From positions 1 to 64,000 of the forward strand of contig JBJXEY010000388.1 of assembly GCA_046153355.1 (NCBI GenBank): a stretch of DNA of 64,000 nucleotides, read 5' to 3'. The DNA is from 2-02-FULL-62-17 sp046153355 (GTDB lineage Bacteria; Pseudomonadota; Gammaproteobacteria; Burkholderiales; SG8-39). Of this stretch, positions 1 to 7,860 are shown piece after piece. Within the stretch, counting starts at the first letter, position 1. The number at the start of each line of letters is the position of its first letter. The notes beneath the pieces were generated by a model that had not been told where the DNA came from, made no database searches, and worked only from the letters and a program-made list of their open reading frames with translations. Made by a program: the position numbers and the translations under genes.

Positions 1-179
1 GTCTGGCTTTTTCCGAGCTGGAGACTTTACTGCGGCAGAACGATTGGACATTCGATCACCAAACCGGCAGTCATCGGATCTGGCGCTCGTCCAGTGGGGT
101 TGTTATTTCATTGCAAAAAGCTCGCAATGGCAAAGCGAAAGGCTACCAAGTGGAACAGTTTTTGAAACACGTGGAGTAA
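1..179 (+). CDS. hicA: HicA-family mRNA interferase toxin, 5' end cut by window edge
   Basis: A reading frame open from the window edge ends in TAA at 177-179. The 58 visible residues contain GSHRIW followed by a beta-rich tail ending in EQFLKHVE. This is the double-stranded-RNA-binding-like fold of HicA toxins, in which the His of the GSHxxW motif is the known catalytic residue for mRNA cleavage. A HicB-like gene starts only 3 nt downstream, so the two form a toxin-first hicAB operon. The start codon and first residues lie outside the window. Family call from motif and context; the full length cannot be judged. Confidence 0.85.
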   Translation, partial: LAFSELETLLRQNDWTFDHQTGSHRIWRSSSGVVISLQKARNGKAKGYQVEQFLKHVE

Positions 180-182
180 CGC

Positions 183-542
183 ATGGCACAACGCAAAAAT
201 GACCGTTTTGATGGCTATACCATCAACGTCTACTTGGATGAGGATGACGATTGGCTCGCGCATTTTGTCGAAATGCCGGAGGTTTCAGCGTTCTCATCAA
301 CACCTGAACTCGCACTCGATGAACTTGCACAAGCATGGCGTGGCGTGCGCCTTAGCTATGAAAAGCGTGGCGAAACAGCGCCCATCGCACCTTCGCGCAA
401 GCGTTACAGTGGCCAGTTCAATGTGCGTATCGACAAACGCCTGCATCGCACGCTTGCGGTGGAGGCGGCCAAAGCAGGAGTATCACTCAACGCAATGGTG
501 GCGCAAAAACTCACCCTTGGCGCCACTATCAAATCGACGTAA
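183..542 (+). CDS. hicB: HicB-family antitoxin with C-terminal ribbon-helix-helix
   Basis: A 119-residue protein. Residues about 10-60 form the partial RNase H-like HicB fold (GYTINVYLDEDDDWLAHFVEMP, followed by a helix rich in Ala/Leu). Residues about 78-112 (FNVRIDKRLHRTL, then SLNAMVAQKL) are a ribbon-helix-helix DNA-binding segment like that of Arc/CopG proteins. Known HicB proteins bind and inhibit HicA and repress the operon through this C-terminal domain. A GGAG at 173-176, inside the end of hicA, is correctly placed as ribosome binding site, implying translational coupling. Complete and of normal length. Confidence 0.9.
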   Translation: MAQRKNDRFDGYTINVYLDEDDDWLAHFVEMPEVSAFSSTPELALDELAQAWRGVRLSYEKRGETAPIAPSRKRYSGQFNVRIDKRLHRTLAVEAAKAGVSLNAMVAQKLTLGATIKST

Positions 543-861
543 TGACGAAACTTGCGAAAAACGAAGAATTTCCGTTCGCCGCGCGCATTCGATGCTCGAG
601 ACCGTTTCCGGCAAAACTCCAAGGTCCGGTGGGCGGGCCGGTGATCACGCGACAATAGTCTCTTCGATTGCGTGTCCTCGAATCAGAAGGCCAATCGAAC
701 CCCAGCAACCGCAGTCTCCCGTCCCGTTTGATTGACCAACGGCGCAAACCAAACATCCACCGATCTGCCTAGGCCATAGCTCACGCGCGGCCCCCAGCCA
801 CCGTCCGTGAGCGGGCGGCCATGATAATATGACCACAAATATGGTCATATCGGGGTGAAGC
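543..861. other. Intergenic region between two toxin-antitoxin modules
   Basis: This 319-nt stretch has no convincing gene. The short open frames in it lack ribosome binding sites and recognisable protein character. Its right end holds the Phd/VapC operator described separately. I see no terminator hairpin directly after hicB. Confidence 0.5.
823..859 (+). promoter_or_regulatory. Autoregulatory operator, -10 element and RBS of the Phd/VapC pair
   Basis: A perfect 9-bp inverted repeat, ATATGACCA at 827-835 and TGGTCATAT at 842-850, is separated by 6 nt. It overlaps a -10-like GATAAT at 823-828 and ends 11 nt before the ATG at 862. A purine-rich GGGGTGAAG at 851-859 serves as RBS. Phd/YefM antitoxins are known to repress their own operon by binding short palindromes in this position, so autoregulation is the natural reading. 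The palindrome is directly visible; its function is inferred. Confidence 0.7.
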
Positions 862-1086
862 ATGGAAACAGTCAAAGCGGCGGATTTCAAAGCCAGATGC
901 CTGGCGTTGATGGACGAGGTGGCGCGCACCGGCCGGCCGATTACGATTACCAAACATGGCAAACCGGTGGCTGAGTTGGTGCCCTGCGGGGGCGAACGGC
1001 CTAAATCGCCTTTTGGCATGCACCAGATCAAAATCAATGGCGACATCATCGCGCCCGTCGGCGTGGACTGGGATGCTTTGAAATGA
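862..1086 (+). CDS. Phd/YefM-family antitoxin
   Basis: A 74-residue protein starting METVKAADFKARCLALMDEV, followed by GRPITITKHGKPVAELVP. That is the standard N-terminal DNA-binding half of Phd/YefM antitoxins (helix, beta hairpin with TKHGKPVA). The C-terminal tail, including GVDWDAL, would wrap the toxin. Its stop overlaps the start of the PIN-domain gene (ATGA at 1083-1086), the classic antitoxin-toxin coupling. The operator directly upstream suggests it represses its own transcription. Size and context leave little doubt about the family; DNA specificity is unknown. Confidence 0.92.
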   Translation: METVKAADFKARCLALMDEVARTGRPITITKHGKPVAELVPCGGERPKSPFGMHQIKINGDIIAPVGVDWDALK

Positions 1087-1484
1087 TCCTTTTGGATACC
1101 CATGTCCTCATCTGGATGAACACCAATGACCGATCGCTGGGCGGCAAATGCAGGCGCGAGATCGAGCGCGAGTGGGTGCGGCAGGAAGTCGCGGTGAGCG
1201 CGATTAGTTTCTGGGAATGTGCGATGTTGCATTTACGCGGAAGAATCACGCTACCCATTGAACCGCTCGACTGGCGACGTAGCCTGATCGTCGCTGGATT
1301 GCAGGAATTCCCCGTCACCGGCGAGATCGGCATTCTCGCCGCCGACTTGACGTCGCTGCATAACGATCCGGCTGACCGGATCATCGCAGCCACGGCTATT
1401 GCATCGCATGCAAAATTGCTCACTGCGGACCGGCAACTGTTGAATTGGAAGCACGAGTTGCGCAGGGTGGACGCCTCTCGCTAA
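1083..1484 (+). CDS. vapC: VapC-like PIN-domain ribonuclease toxin
   Basis: A 133-residue protein with the PIN-domain acidic set. Asp5 lies in MILLDTHVLIW, Glu45 in SAISFWECAM, Asp98 in NDPADRIIAATA and Asp116 in LLTADRQLL. These residues coordinate Mg2+ in VapC endoribonucleases, which cut tRNA or rRNA when released from antitoxin. It overlaps the antitoxin by 4 nt and has no independent RBS, so translation is coupled. The RNA target cannot be read from sequence. The gene is intact. Confidence 0.92.
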   Translation: MILLDTHVLIWMNTNDRSLGGKCRREIEREWVRQEVAVSAISFWECAMLHLRGRITLPIEPLDWRRSLIVAGLQEFPVTGEIGILAADLTSLHNDPADRIIAATAIASHAKLLTADRQLLNWKHELRRVDASR

Positions 1485-1527
1485 AGTGGGTAACGCGCCG
1501 TCAAAAAAAAAACCCAAGTGTATGGGC

Positions 1528-1549
1528 CAAAGCCCTGACGCCGGCTTTG
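1528..1549. terminator. Possible bidirectional hairpin between convergent toxin-antitoxin operons
   Basis: CAAAGCC (1528-1534) pairs perfectly with GGCTTTG (1543-1549) across an 8-nt loop, in the gap between vapC on + and the HTH antitoxin on -. It has no U-run on +, so it would be weak. An A-run at 1503-1512 would give U's to minus-strand transcripts beyond the hairpin. Confidence 0.35.
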
Positions 1550-1694
1550 ACAATTCGGCCCTAAGCGCCGATAAAAGGCACGGCGGCTTTGTTAGCCGTC
1601 CCATCTAGCCCCATTTAAAATCAAGGGCACCACGGCGACAATCCGAAAATAAAAGGACCAGAATGTGTCTGGCGACCGACGTGGCCTACCTGCG

Positions 1695-2057
1695 TTAAAT
1701 CGCCAACAGAATTTGCTTAGCGACTGCGCGAACCTCTTTTTTCCTGCCATGCCCTGGGTGAGGGAGGTCCTCCACTTCAATCAATCCAGCCTTCTCCAAT
1801 TCATCAATATCGCGTTTTACCGCGCTGCGGTCCCTATGCAGTCTCTCGGAAAGCTCCGTGATTGAACCAGGACGTTGCCGTACTTCCCGAAACAACGCGA
1901 GCTTCGCCGATGTAATCAGCCGCGCCATGTCGTCTGGATCGGAGAAAGCAATCACTCGCTCCCGAGGAATCAGCTTTCCTTGATCGGCGAGTCTTGCGAG
2001 CGCCTTTCCCCGCGCAAAAAATTCTTTCGGAGTTTGCACTTTGACTATGGTCTTCAT
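1695..2057 (-). CDS. HTH antitoxin (HVO_A0114/TumA-like), partner of the TumE-like toxin
   Basis: A 120-residue winged-helix protein. The central part, SITELSERLHRDRSAVKRDI followed by DELEKAGLIEVE, is a MarR/ArsR-like helix-turn-helix with wing. The N-terminal half has the FARGKALARLADQG pattern seen in the HVO_A0114 family of putative DNA-binding proteins. I chose the ATG at 2055-2057, which overlaps the upstream toxin stop (ATGA), over an in-frame ATG 30 nt earlier that lies inside the toxin gene. It probably represses the pair and neutralises the toxin. The family assignment rests on recognition of the pattern. Confidence 0.75.
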   Translation of the reverse strand: MKTIVKVQTPKEFFARGKALARLADQGKLIPRERVIAFSDPDDMARLITSAKLALFREVRQRPGSITELSERLHRDRSAVKRDIDELEKAGLIEVEDLPHPGHGRKKEVRAVAKQILLAI

Positions 2058-2356
2058 TTCTGAACCTTTCTCCAAAACACCAACCAAGCCTCTTCAAAAC
2101 GTGTCTCGATGTCTTCGAACGAGGTAAAGTCGACGTCACTCACCTTTCCGAGGTGGTGACGATGATGCACGCCGTGCGCGTTGTCATACCCCACAACGCG
2201 GCCATTGTCGCCTTGATATATGTCGTGATTGATATAAGCGAGGTTGTACCGCACGACATTTCCATTTTGATCAACCCAAATCTCGCGTCGCAATATACCG
2301 TTTCCGTTTTTCCTCGGAAGCTGATTCGATTCGTCCTGAACCTTAATGCCAGCCAT
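2054..2356 (-). CDS. TumE/DUF6516-family toxin
   Basis: A 100-residue protein (MAGIKVQDES..., REIWVDQNGNVVRYNLAYINHD, GYDNAHGVHHRHH). The profile of a short beta sheet carrying a GYDNAHG segment and a His-rich turn matches the toxin family formerly called DUF6516. These genes are usually followed by an HVO_A0114-type HTH protein, as here. The biochemical activity of the family is not something I can state; the toxin role is inferred from the pairing and the ATGA overlap. Confidence 0.7.
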   Translation of the reverse strand: MAGIKVQDESNQLPRKNGNGILRREIWVDQNGNVVRYNLAYINHDIYQGDNGRVVGYDNAHGVHHRHHLGKVSDVDFTSFEDIETRFEEAWLVFWRKVQK

Positions 2357-2475
2357 GACTTATTATATCCGGGCTGAAACATCAAGAATCTCCATCAACA
2401 TGCGTTCTGAACGTAGGCCAAATCGACTACAAATTCTGCGCCCTGGGGCGGAAAGTTTTCGATATTTCAGCATAT

Positions 2476-3819
2476 TCAACCGTACGCCTTCTTCCCTGCG
2501 ATCCCCGCCTCCATCATCCTTGCCCACTCGCGGTAAGGCGCTTCCATGGCCACTTCCTGCTGCATCTCTATCGTGCCGATGATGTTCTGCAAGGGCGTGA
2601 TACCGATTTCTTTCGCCACTTCGTTGGGTACTGGTGCTAAGGCTTCCAAACCGCGCTCGTAGCCTTGCAGCCAATCGATTTCACCCGAGGCAAAACCACG
2701 CTGGCAGTCTTCGTAAGTCACCGTGTCATCGGGCGTGGCCATGCCGCTGGGGTTGAAGAAATCTTCGAATTGCCGCAGACGCCACGCACGCAGATCGGGG
2801 CGTTCGTCGACCGGCGCGAGACAATAGGTATTCATTTCGGTGAGATCCACCGAAATCGGGCGGAACACCCGCAGCATGGTGGTCACCGAATCGTTGAATT
2901 GCATGTTGGGGAAGAATTGGTAGTTGCGCGCTTTTAAGGCCCACTCGGTGCGTAGTTCGCCAATACGCGCGCGCACCTCGTCGACCACCGGGTAAAAAGG
3001 ACGCTTGCCGGGCTCCACTTGATCGAGCCAAAGCACCGTATGACCATGCGGGAAGGCAAACATGCCATTGCGCATTTTGGCGCGCTGCTTCCAGTCGAAC
3101 TGACGCGCCTCGACATGGCCCTCGCCCACACGCCTTCGCGCCTGTAGGTCCATGAAGCTTTGATGTGTCGATGTCAGGTGATAGCCATCCTGGCCGTTGT
3201 CCATCTGTAGCTTCCAGTTGCCTCGGAAGGTATAGCTCGCGCGCCCCGGCACAAACTCCATGCCTTTCGCGCCTTGATCCATGACGATATCGACGAAGAA
3301 TTTGGTGTCGCCAAGAAACTCTTCCAACGGCAGAACATCGGCGGAGAGGCTACCGAAAATCATACCTTTGTAGCTGGCGACCTTGGCGATCGGCAATAGG
3401 TCGTGGTTCTCTTTATCGAAGACTTCGGCATAACAACCCGATTTGCGATCTTTGATATCGACGTTTTTCCCCGAGGAATCGTAGGCCCAGCCGTGGTACG
3501 GGCAGACGTGATACTTCGCGTTCCCCTGGCTCATGCGGCACACGGTGGCGCCTTTGTGGCGGCAGGCGTTGATGAACGCGCCGATCTCGCCCCTCGCGCC
3601 GCGGCTCACAATCACAGGCGTGCGCGCGATGGTCGATGTCACGAAGTCATTGGGTTTGGGGATCTGCGACTCAAGGCCTAAAAAGTTCCAAGTGCGCTCG
3701 AAGATGTATTTCATTTCCATCTCGAAAATCGCCGGATCGACAAACACATTGCGATGCACGCGAAAGATTTTGTCCTCGGGACGGTCATCGACGTAGAGCT
3801 TAATTTGTTTCTGATCCAT
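2476..3819 (-). CDS. Rieske-type aromatic ring-hydroxylating dioxygenase, alpha subunit (BenA-like)
   Basis: 447 residues. The Rieske centre is complete: Cys86-x-His88 (CRHKG) and Cys106-x2-His109 (CPYHGW). The mononuclear iron site is visible as Asp211 (bridging), His214 and His219 in DGYHLTSTH, with a carboxylate candidate near DFFNPSG. The stretch NPSGMATPDD is characteristic of the benzoate/anthranilate/toluate dioxygenase large subunits (BenA, AntA, XylX). Such enzymes need a small beta subunit and a reductase; neither is in the window, so electron supply must come from elsewhere. It is last in a minus-strand group with the M24 protein and the hydroxyacid dehydrogenase. Substrate unknown; a carboxylated aromatic is likely. 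Confidence 0.9.
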   Translation of the reverse strand: MDQKQIKLYVDDRPEDKIFRVHRNVFVDPAIFEMEMKYIFERTWNFLGLESQIPKPNDFVTSTIARTPVIVSRGARGEIGAFINACRHKGATVCRMSQGNAKYHVCPYHGWAYDSSGKNVDIKDRKSGCYAEVFDKENHDLLPIAKVASYKGMIFGSLSADVLPLEEFLGDTKFFVDIVMDQGAKGMEFVPGRASYTFRGNWKLQMDNGQDGYHLTSTHQSFMDLQARRRVGEGHVEARQFDWKQRAKMRNGMFAFPHGHTVLWLDQVEPGKRPFYPVVDEVRARIGELRTEWALKARNYQFFPNMQFNDSVTTMLRVFRPISVDLTEMNTYCLAPVDERPDLRAWRLRQFEDFFNPSGMATPDDTVTYEDCQRGFASGEIDWLQGYERGLEALAPVPNEVAKEIGITPLQNIIGTIEMQQEVAMEAPYREWARMMEAGIAGKKAYG

Positions 3820-3940
3820 GGTTCGCCTTTCCTTGCCTTGATCGGAGCGATTATCGTTCAGGGAAAATATTGTGTCCTGCCATGGGTCACCGCGTAGCGA
3901 TCACGCCCCATCGCGAGAGAGTCAGATTCGCTCGAATACG

Positions 3941-5149
3941 CTACAACTCGAAAATCCGCTCCTCAGTAGCGTGCAAACGCTCCGGCCCGCCCCCTGCACG
4001 CAACAGATAATTGTCGGTGATGGTGACAAATACCCTCGGGTTTGCGACGGTGGGGTGCACCGCTAAAAGCATATTGGCCTCGAGCGCCATGGTTTCATCC
4101 TGGCGCAGCAACGGGCGCTCGGCCAAATCGTAGCCCTGGCTGTGGCCATACAGCCGCCGCTCCTCGGGCAAACCGCGCTCGCGCATATAGGTGTTGTGCG
4201 CCTCGAATATCGCGCGGCAATCGGCGCCCGGCAACAAACGATCAACGGTGTGTTGACGCGCTTCCACCACTTGGCGATGGGTTTCGATGAGTTCGCTGGA
4301 AGCCTTGCCCAGAACAAAAGTGCGCGATAGCTCCGCGTAATATCCGCCGGGACCACTGTTTTCGATTAGCAAGGTGAAAGTATCGCCCTGGCGAATCTCG
4401 CGCCCCCATTGTGAGCGCGGTCGAAACATCGCCGCCCGACCTTCGGGCGCGGTAGAGCCTAAAAATATACCGCCTTCGCTCCCCAGTAATTGCCCCAGAT
4501 ATTGCGCGTAGGCCATCACCTCGTGCTCTTTTATTCCCGGGCGAATAAAAGCGCAGGTCTTGGCGAACACTTGATCTTGCATCACCGCCGTGCGACGTAT
4601 GAAGGCAATCTCCTCAGGACTTTTGATTGCTTTGTAGCGCTCGATCATGTCGGTTGAGTCAATCCACTCCACGCCACCTGCGGCGTTTTGCAGCGCCGCC
4701 ATAAACCCATGCGACATGGATGCACCACACACCAGCCCCACGCGCCTGAATCCGGCGGCGGTAATTTCCCGCGCACAGACCTCGGCATCGTAGCCCCCGG
4801 TGTAGGCAACCGAACTCACGCTGGTGGCAAACGCTCGCCTGCCAATTCCCCGGTTCATCGGGTCCGTGGGATCGACAACGGTACTGCCACCTAATGGACC
4901 GTTGTCTACCGCGATCATCGGGCCATCGAGCGGGAACAACACGGTGCGCGGATAAACGTTACTCGCTTGTTGACCGGTGAACCAGCGAAAAAACCCGCCC
5001 ACGGAAAAATCATTTAAACCCTGCACCAGAAGCGCGTCCACGCCCAGATCGCGCATCCCCTGGCGCGCCAGCGACCAGCGGCGTTCCATCTCCGTTGTGG
5101 AGAGCGGCGAACACAGACGTTCGTCGGCGTCATTCAATACTGCGGACAT
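3941..5149 (-). CDS. M24-family (pita-bread) peptidase-like protein with degenerate metal site
   Basis: About 402 residues with a creatinase/prolidase N-domain followed by the pita-bread fold. I chose the ATG at 5149 (MSAVLND) over one 33 nt upstream. The family segments are recognisable, but the metal ligands are not. The first Asp region reads IENSGPGGYYAELSRTF instead of DxG...DxTRTF. The His of GHSQGYDL is kept. The two Glu positions align to AVHPTV and TITDNY. Creatinase-like relatives work without metal, so this may be a metal-independent hydrolase for a small C-N compound rather than an aminopeptidase. Its neighbours are a Rieske oxygenase and a dehydrogenase. Confidence 0.82.
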   Translation of the reverse strand: MSAVLNDADERLCSPLSTTEMERRWSLARQGMRDLGVDALLVQGLNDFSVGGFFRWFTGQQASNVYPRTVLFPLDGPMIAVDNGPLGGSTVVDPTDPMNRGIGRRAFATSVSSVAYTGGYDAEVCAREITAAGFRRVGLVCGASMSHGFMAALQNAAGGVEWIDSTDMIERYKAIKSPEEIAFIRRTAVMQDQVFAKTCAFIRPGIKEHEVMAYAQYLGQLLGSEGGIFLGSTAPEGRAAMFRPRSQWGREIRQGDTFTLLIENSGPGGYYAELSRTFVLGKASSELIETHRQVVEARQHTVDRLLPGADCRAIFEAHNTYMRERGLPEERRLYGHSQGYDLAERPLLRQDETMALEANMLLAVHPTVANPRVFVTITDNYLLRAGGGPERLHATEERIFEL

Positions 5150-5216
5150 GGGATTTCCTTTGTAGCTTGAGCCGATTGGCAAATTGCCCTCGCCGACATA
5201 CAGGTCGACAACAACA

Positions 5217-6167
5217 TCAATGCGGCACCACGTTGATCATGTCCTGCATCCGGCCTTCCATGAAGCAAGCCAGATTCTGACGAATGGTGGGCACGGTCAG
5301 CGTGTGGTAATCGTCGCTCCCACCCGAGATACGCGGCGTGATCATGACGCGCTCCTCTTTCCAGAAAGGGTGATCGGGTGGCAGCGGCTCAACCCGGAAC
5401 ACATCCAATCCAGCGCCACCAATGCGCTTCTCGCGCACCGCGGCGAGGATCGCGTCTTCATCACACACGCCGCCACGCGCGATATTGACCAAAATTCCGG
5501 TGGGCTTCATGGCATCGATCACCGCCTTACTCACCAGTTTGTCGTTCTCCGGTGTATAGGGCGCGAGCACAATTAAAAAATCGGCGATACGCGCGGCCTC
5601 AACCAGGTCTTCGCGCCGCATCATGCGATCAAAGCCTGGCACATCACGCGGCGCGCTGGTGACACCGATCACATTCATGCCAAAGGCTTTGCAACGTGGC
5701 GCGAGTTCGGTCGAAATCAAACCCACACCGACGATCACCACCGTTTTGCCGCACAACCGCGGCTGCGGTACCCGCGCATATACGGCGTTTTCCTGGTTCT
5801 TCAAAATCTGCCTGTAATTGCGCGACAGATTAAGCATATGCATGAATGCCATCTCGGATAATTGCGGGCCATGAATGCCGCGCATCGAAGTCACCAGCAC
5901 TTCTGGGCGCAGCGATTTCAATAGCACGATCTGATCCACGCCGGTGGTGAAGGCCTGAATCCATTTGAGCTGGGTTGCTTTCGCAATCAGCTCCTCGTGA
6001 AAGTGATGCCCCATGGCGAGAATGGCGTCGGCCTGGGCCACTAGCTCGTGCGCCTCGCTTGCCTCGGCAACCACATGCACGTCAAGGCCAGGAAATTGGC
6101 CCACGAATTGCGAGCGATACCACTCGACCTTCGGATCGATGATGATCGCCATTTTATTTTTCGACAT
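5217..6167 (-). CDS. D-2-hydroxyacid dehydrogenase family protein with His-to-Arg change at the catalytic position
   Basis: 316 residues from ATG 6167 (MSKNKMAIII). The NAD(P)-binding Rossmann segment VVIVGVGLISTELA (GVGLIS at 147-152, last Gly replaced by Ser) sits in the middle. Arg231 (NIARGG) and Glu260 (FRVEPL) of the catalytic triad are present. The third residue, normally His in a TPH motif, is Arg279 (ITPRISGG; the codon reads CGT on the minus strand). Known family members reduce 2-oxo acids with NAD(P)H. The substitution makes ordinary activity uncertain. The first gene of a likely three-gene minus-strand unit with the M24 and Rieske genes. Confidence 0.85.
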   Translation of the reverse strand: MSKNKMAIIIDPKVEWYRSQFVGQFPGLDVHVVAEASEAHELVAQADAILAMGHHFHEELIAKATQLKWIQAFTTGVDQIVLLKSLRPEVLVTSMRGIHGPQLSEMAFMHMLNLSRNYRQILKNQENAVYARVPQPRLCGKTVVIVGVGLISTELAPRCKAFGMNVIGVTSAPRDVPGFDRMMRREDLVEAARIADFLIVLAPYTPENDKLVSKAVIDAMKPTGILVNIARGGVCDEDAILAAVREKRIGGAGLDVFRVEPLPPDHPFWKEERVMITPRISGGSDDYHTLTVPTIRQNLACFMEGRMQDMINVVPH

Positions 6168-6172
6168 GCGGT

Positions 6173-7813
6173 TTGACTCCGATAAAAAGTGAATGCGGCG
6201 GCCCGCGAAAACGCAGTGATACACTAATCATCGAGTTTTACGCAAGCACGCGCCGCGATCAAATTTTCGCATTCGCCGCATCCTACTTTTCCGCCCCAGA
6301 GCAATACGTCATCGCCACCCCCGAAAATAGTTCCACCGACGCGCCTAGCGCCGCCGCAAGTACCAGCGATTCCGCCGACGCGCTGCGCGCGCGCCACGGC
6401 GAACGCTACAAATGGCTGCTACTCATCACCGTGATGGCGGGCAGCATGGGCTCGTTCATGGCCTCCACCATTGCGAGTGTCGCGGTGCCCAATATCAGCC
6501 TGGATTTTCATATTGGCCAGGATCGCACGCAGTGGGTGGCCTCGGCTTTCATGGTGTCGATGCTGCCCGCGCACCTGCTCGCGCCATGGTTGCTCGCGCG
6601 ATTTGGCCTGCGGCACACGTTCGTCGCCGCCATTTTGATCATGATGGCAGCCGGTATCGGCGCGGCTTTTTCGGGCAGCTTCACGCTGCTGATTGCCATG
6701 CGCGTCATCGAAGGCGCCGCCGCCGGCATCCTGCAACCGCTGCCCAATATCGTTATCGCGCGCGCCTTCGCCCCCGGGGAACAGGGGCGCGCCATGGGTA
6801 TGTATGGCTTTGGCGCGGTGCTCGCGCCGACCTCGGCGCCAACCCTGGGCGGCTACATGATCGAATGGTTTAGCTGGCGATCAATTTTTCTCGCCTCAAC
6901 GCCGTTCGTTCTAATCGCATGGTTCCTGGCGCGACGCTATTTGCCAGTGACCTCAGGTTTCATGCAAGCCAAACCCCTGGATTGGCTGGGCCTGTCATGG
7001 ATCGCGCTTGCCATCGTTTGTTTGTTGAATGGCCTTGCGGCGTTTGCCCACGGTGGCGAAACAATATCAGCATGGTTGTTGGTAGGCACAGCTCTGGCCG
7101 GTTTCGCCGGCTTTGCCCATTACCAGTTGCGCAAAACCGACCCGCTTTTGCAGATTCGCCTATTCACGCGAACACAGTTCCTCTTTGGCGCAGTGGTGTC
7201 GTTTCTATTTGGCTTTTCTATTTTCGCCGTCACTTATTTGCTGCCGGTATTTCTGCAGCTCGCGCTCAACTACACGCCATCGAATGCGGGCCTGGTGATA
7301 CTGCCCGCCGGTATCGCCCTGGCTCTATGCATGCCAATTGGCGGGCGCATGGCCGATTCGATGGCATCGCGCCCCTTGGTCATCGCTGGCAGCCTTTTGT
7401 TCGCGCTATCGACGTTTTTAACCGCGCTCGTTGATCGCGAGTCTTCTTACTGGGCCATCGTCGCCTGGGCCATTATTGGACGCGTGGGCTTTTCCATTCT
7501 GCATCCTGCGCTGCTGCTGGGCAGCACACAAGGCCTGCCGCGTCCCGAGATGCCGCAGGCCCTGACCCTGGCAATATTCTTGCGCCACCTGGGCGGCGCC
7601 GTGGGGGTGAGCGCGGCGGGTATTCTTCTGGATTGGCGCTTGAGTGTCTACGGCGTCTCGAAAACCGTCGTCGGCGGAAACCCAGACGCGATTCTCGCGG
7701 CGTTCGAGGAATGCTTTTTGTTTTTTGCCGCGGTGACGCTGGCTTCGGTGTTCGTGGCGTGGTTTATGAAACCTCCGCAAGTAAAATCGACACCTGCCCC
7801 GCGTACAGCGTAA
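6173..7813 (+). CDS. MFS transporter, DHA2/EmrB-like (14 TM) drug or acid exporter
   Basis: Up to 546 residues with many hydrophobic spans. The first begins near YKWLLLITVMAGSMGSF, and the loop 2-3 motif region includes LLARFGLRHTF. The overall pattern is that of the DHA2 family (EmrB, QacA), proton-driven exporters of amphipathic compounds. No ATG or GTG precedes the first membrane span in frame. The only conventional candidate is TTG at 6173, 5 nt from the divergent dehydrogenase start, so the true start is uncertain. It could expel toxic aromatic acids handled by the neighbours, but that is inference. Confidence 0.85.
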   Translation: MTPIKSECGGPRKRSDTLIIEFYASTRRDQIFAFAASYFSAPEQYVIATPENSSTDAPSAAASTSDSADALRARHGERYKWLLLITVMAGSMGSFMASTIASVAVPNISLDFHIGQDRTQWVASAFMVSMLPAHLLAPWLLARFGLRHTFVAAILIMMAAGIGAAFSGSFTLLIAMRVIEGAAAGILQPLPNIVIARAFAPGEQGRAMGMYGFGAVLAPTSAPTLGGYMIEWFSWRSIFLASTPFVLIAWFLARRYLPVTSGFMQAKPLDWLGLSWIALAIVCLLNGLAAFAHGGETISAWLLVGTALAGFAGFAHYQLRKTDPLLQIRLFTRTQFLFGAVVSFLFGFSIFAVTYLLPVFLQLALNYTPSNAGLVILPAGIALALCMPIGGRMADSMASRPLVIAGSLLFALSTFLTALVDRESSYWAIVAWAIIGRVGFSILHPALLLGSTQGLPRPEMPQALTLAIFLRHLGGAVGVSAAGILLDWRLSVYGVSKTVVGGNPDAILAAFEECFLFFAAVTLASVFVAWFMKPPQVKSTPAPRTA

Positions 7814-7814
7814 A

Positions 7815-7844
7815 TTATCGAAATTACCCTTATCGAAATTACCC
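7815..7844. repeat. Perfect 15-bp tandem duplication
   Basis: TTATCGAAATTACCC occurs twice without a gap (7815-7829 and 7830-7844), immediately before the AAGGAG ribosome binding site (7847-7852) of the MetE-like gene. It occupies most of the leader between the exporter stop and this start. It could be a replication-slippage product or two copies of an operator half. Confidence 0.8.
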
Positions 7845-7860
7845 CCAAGGAGAAAAATCC

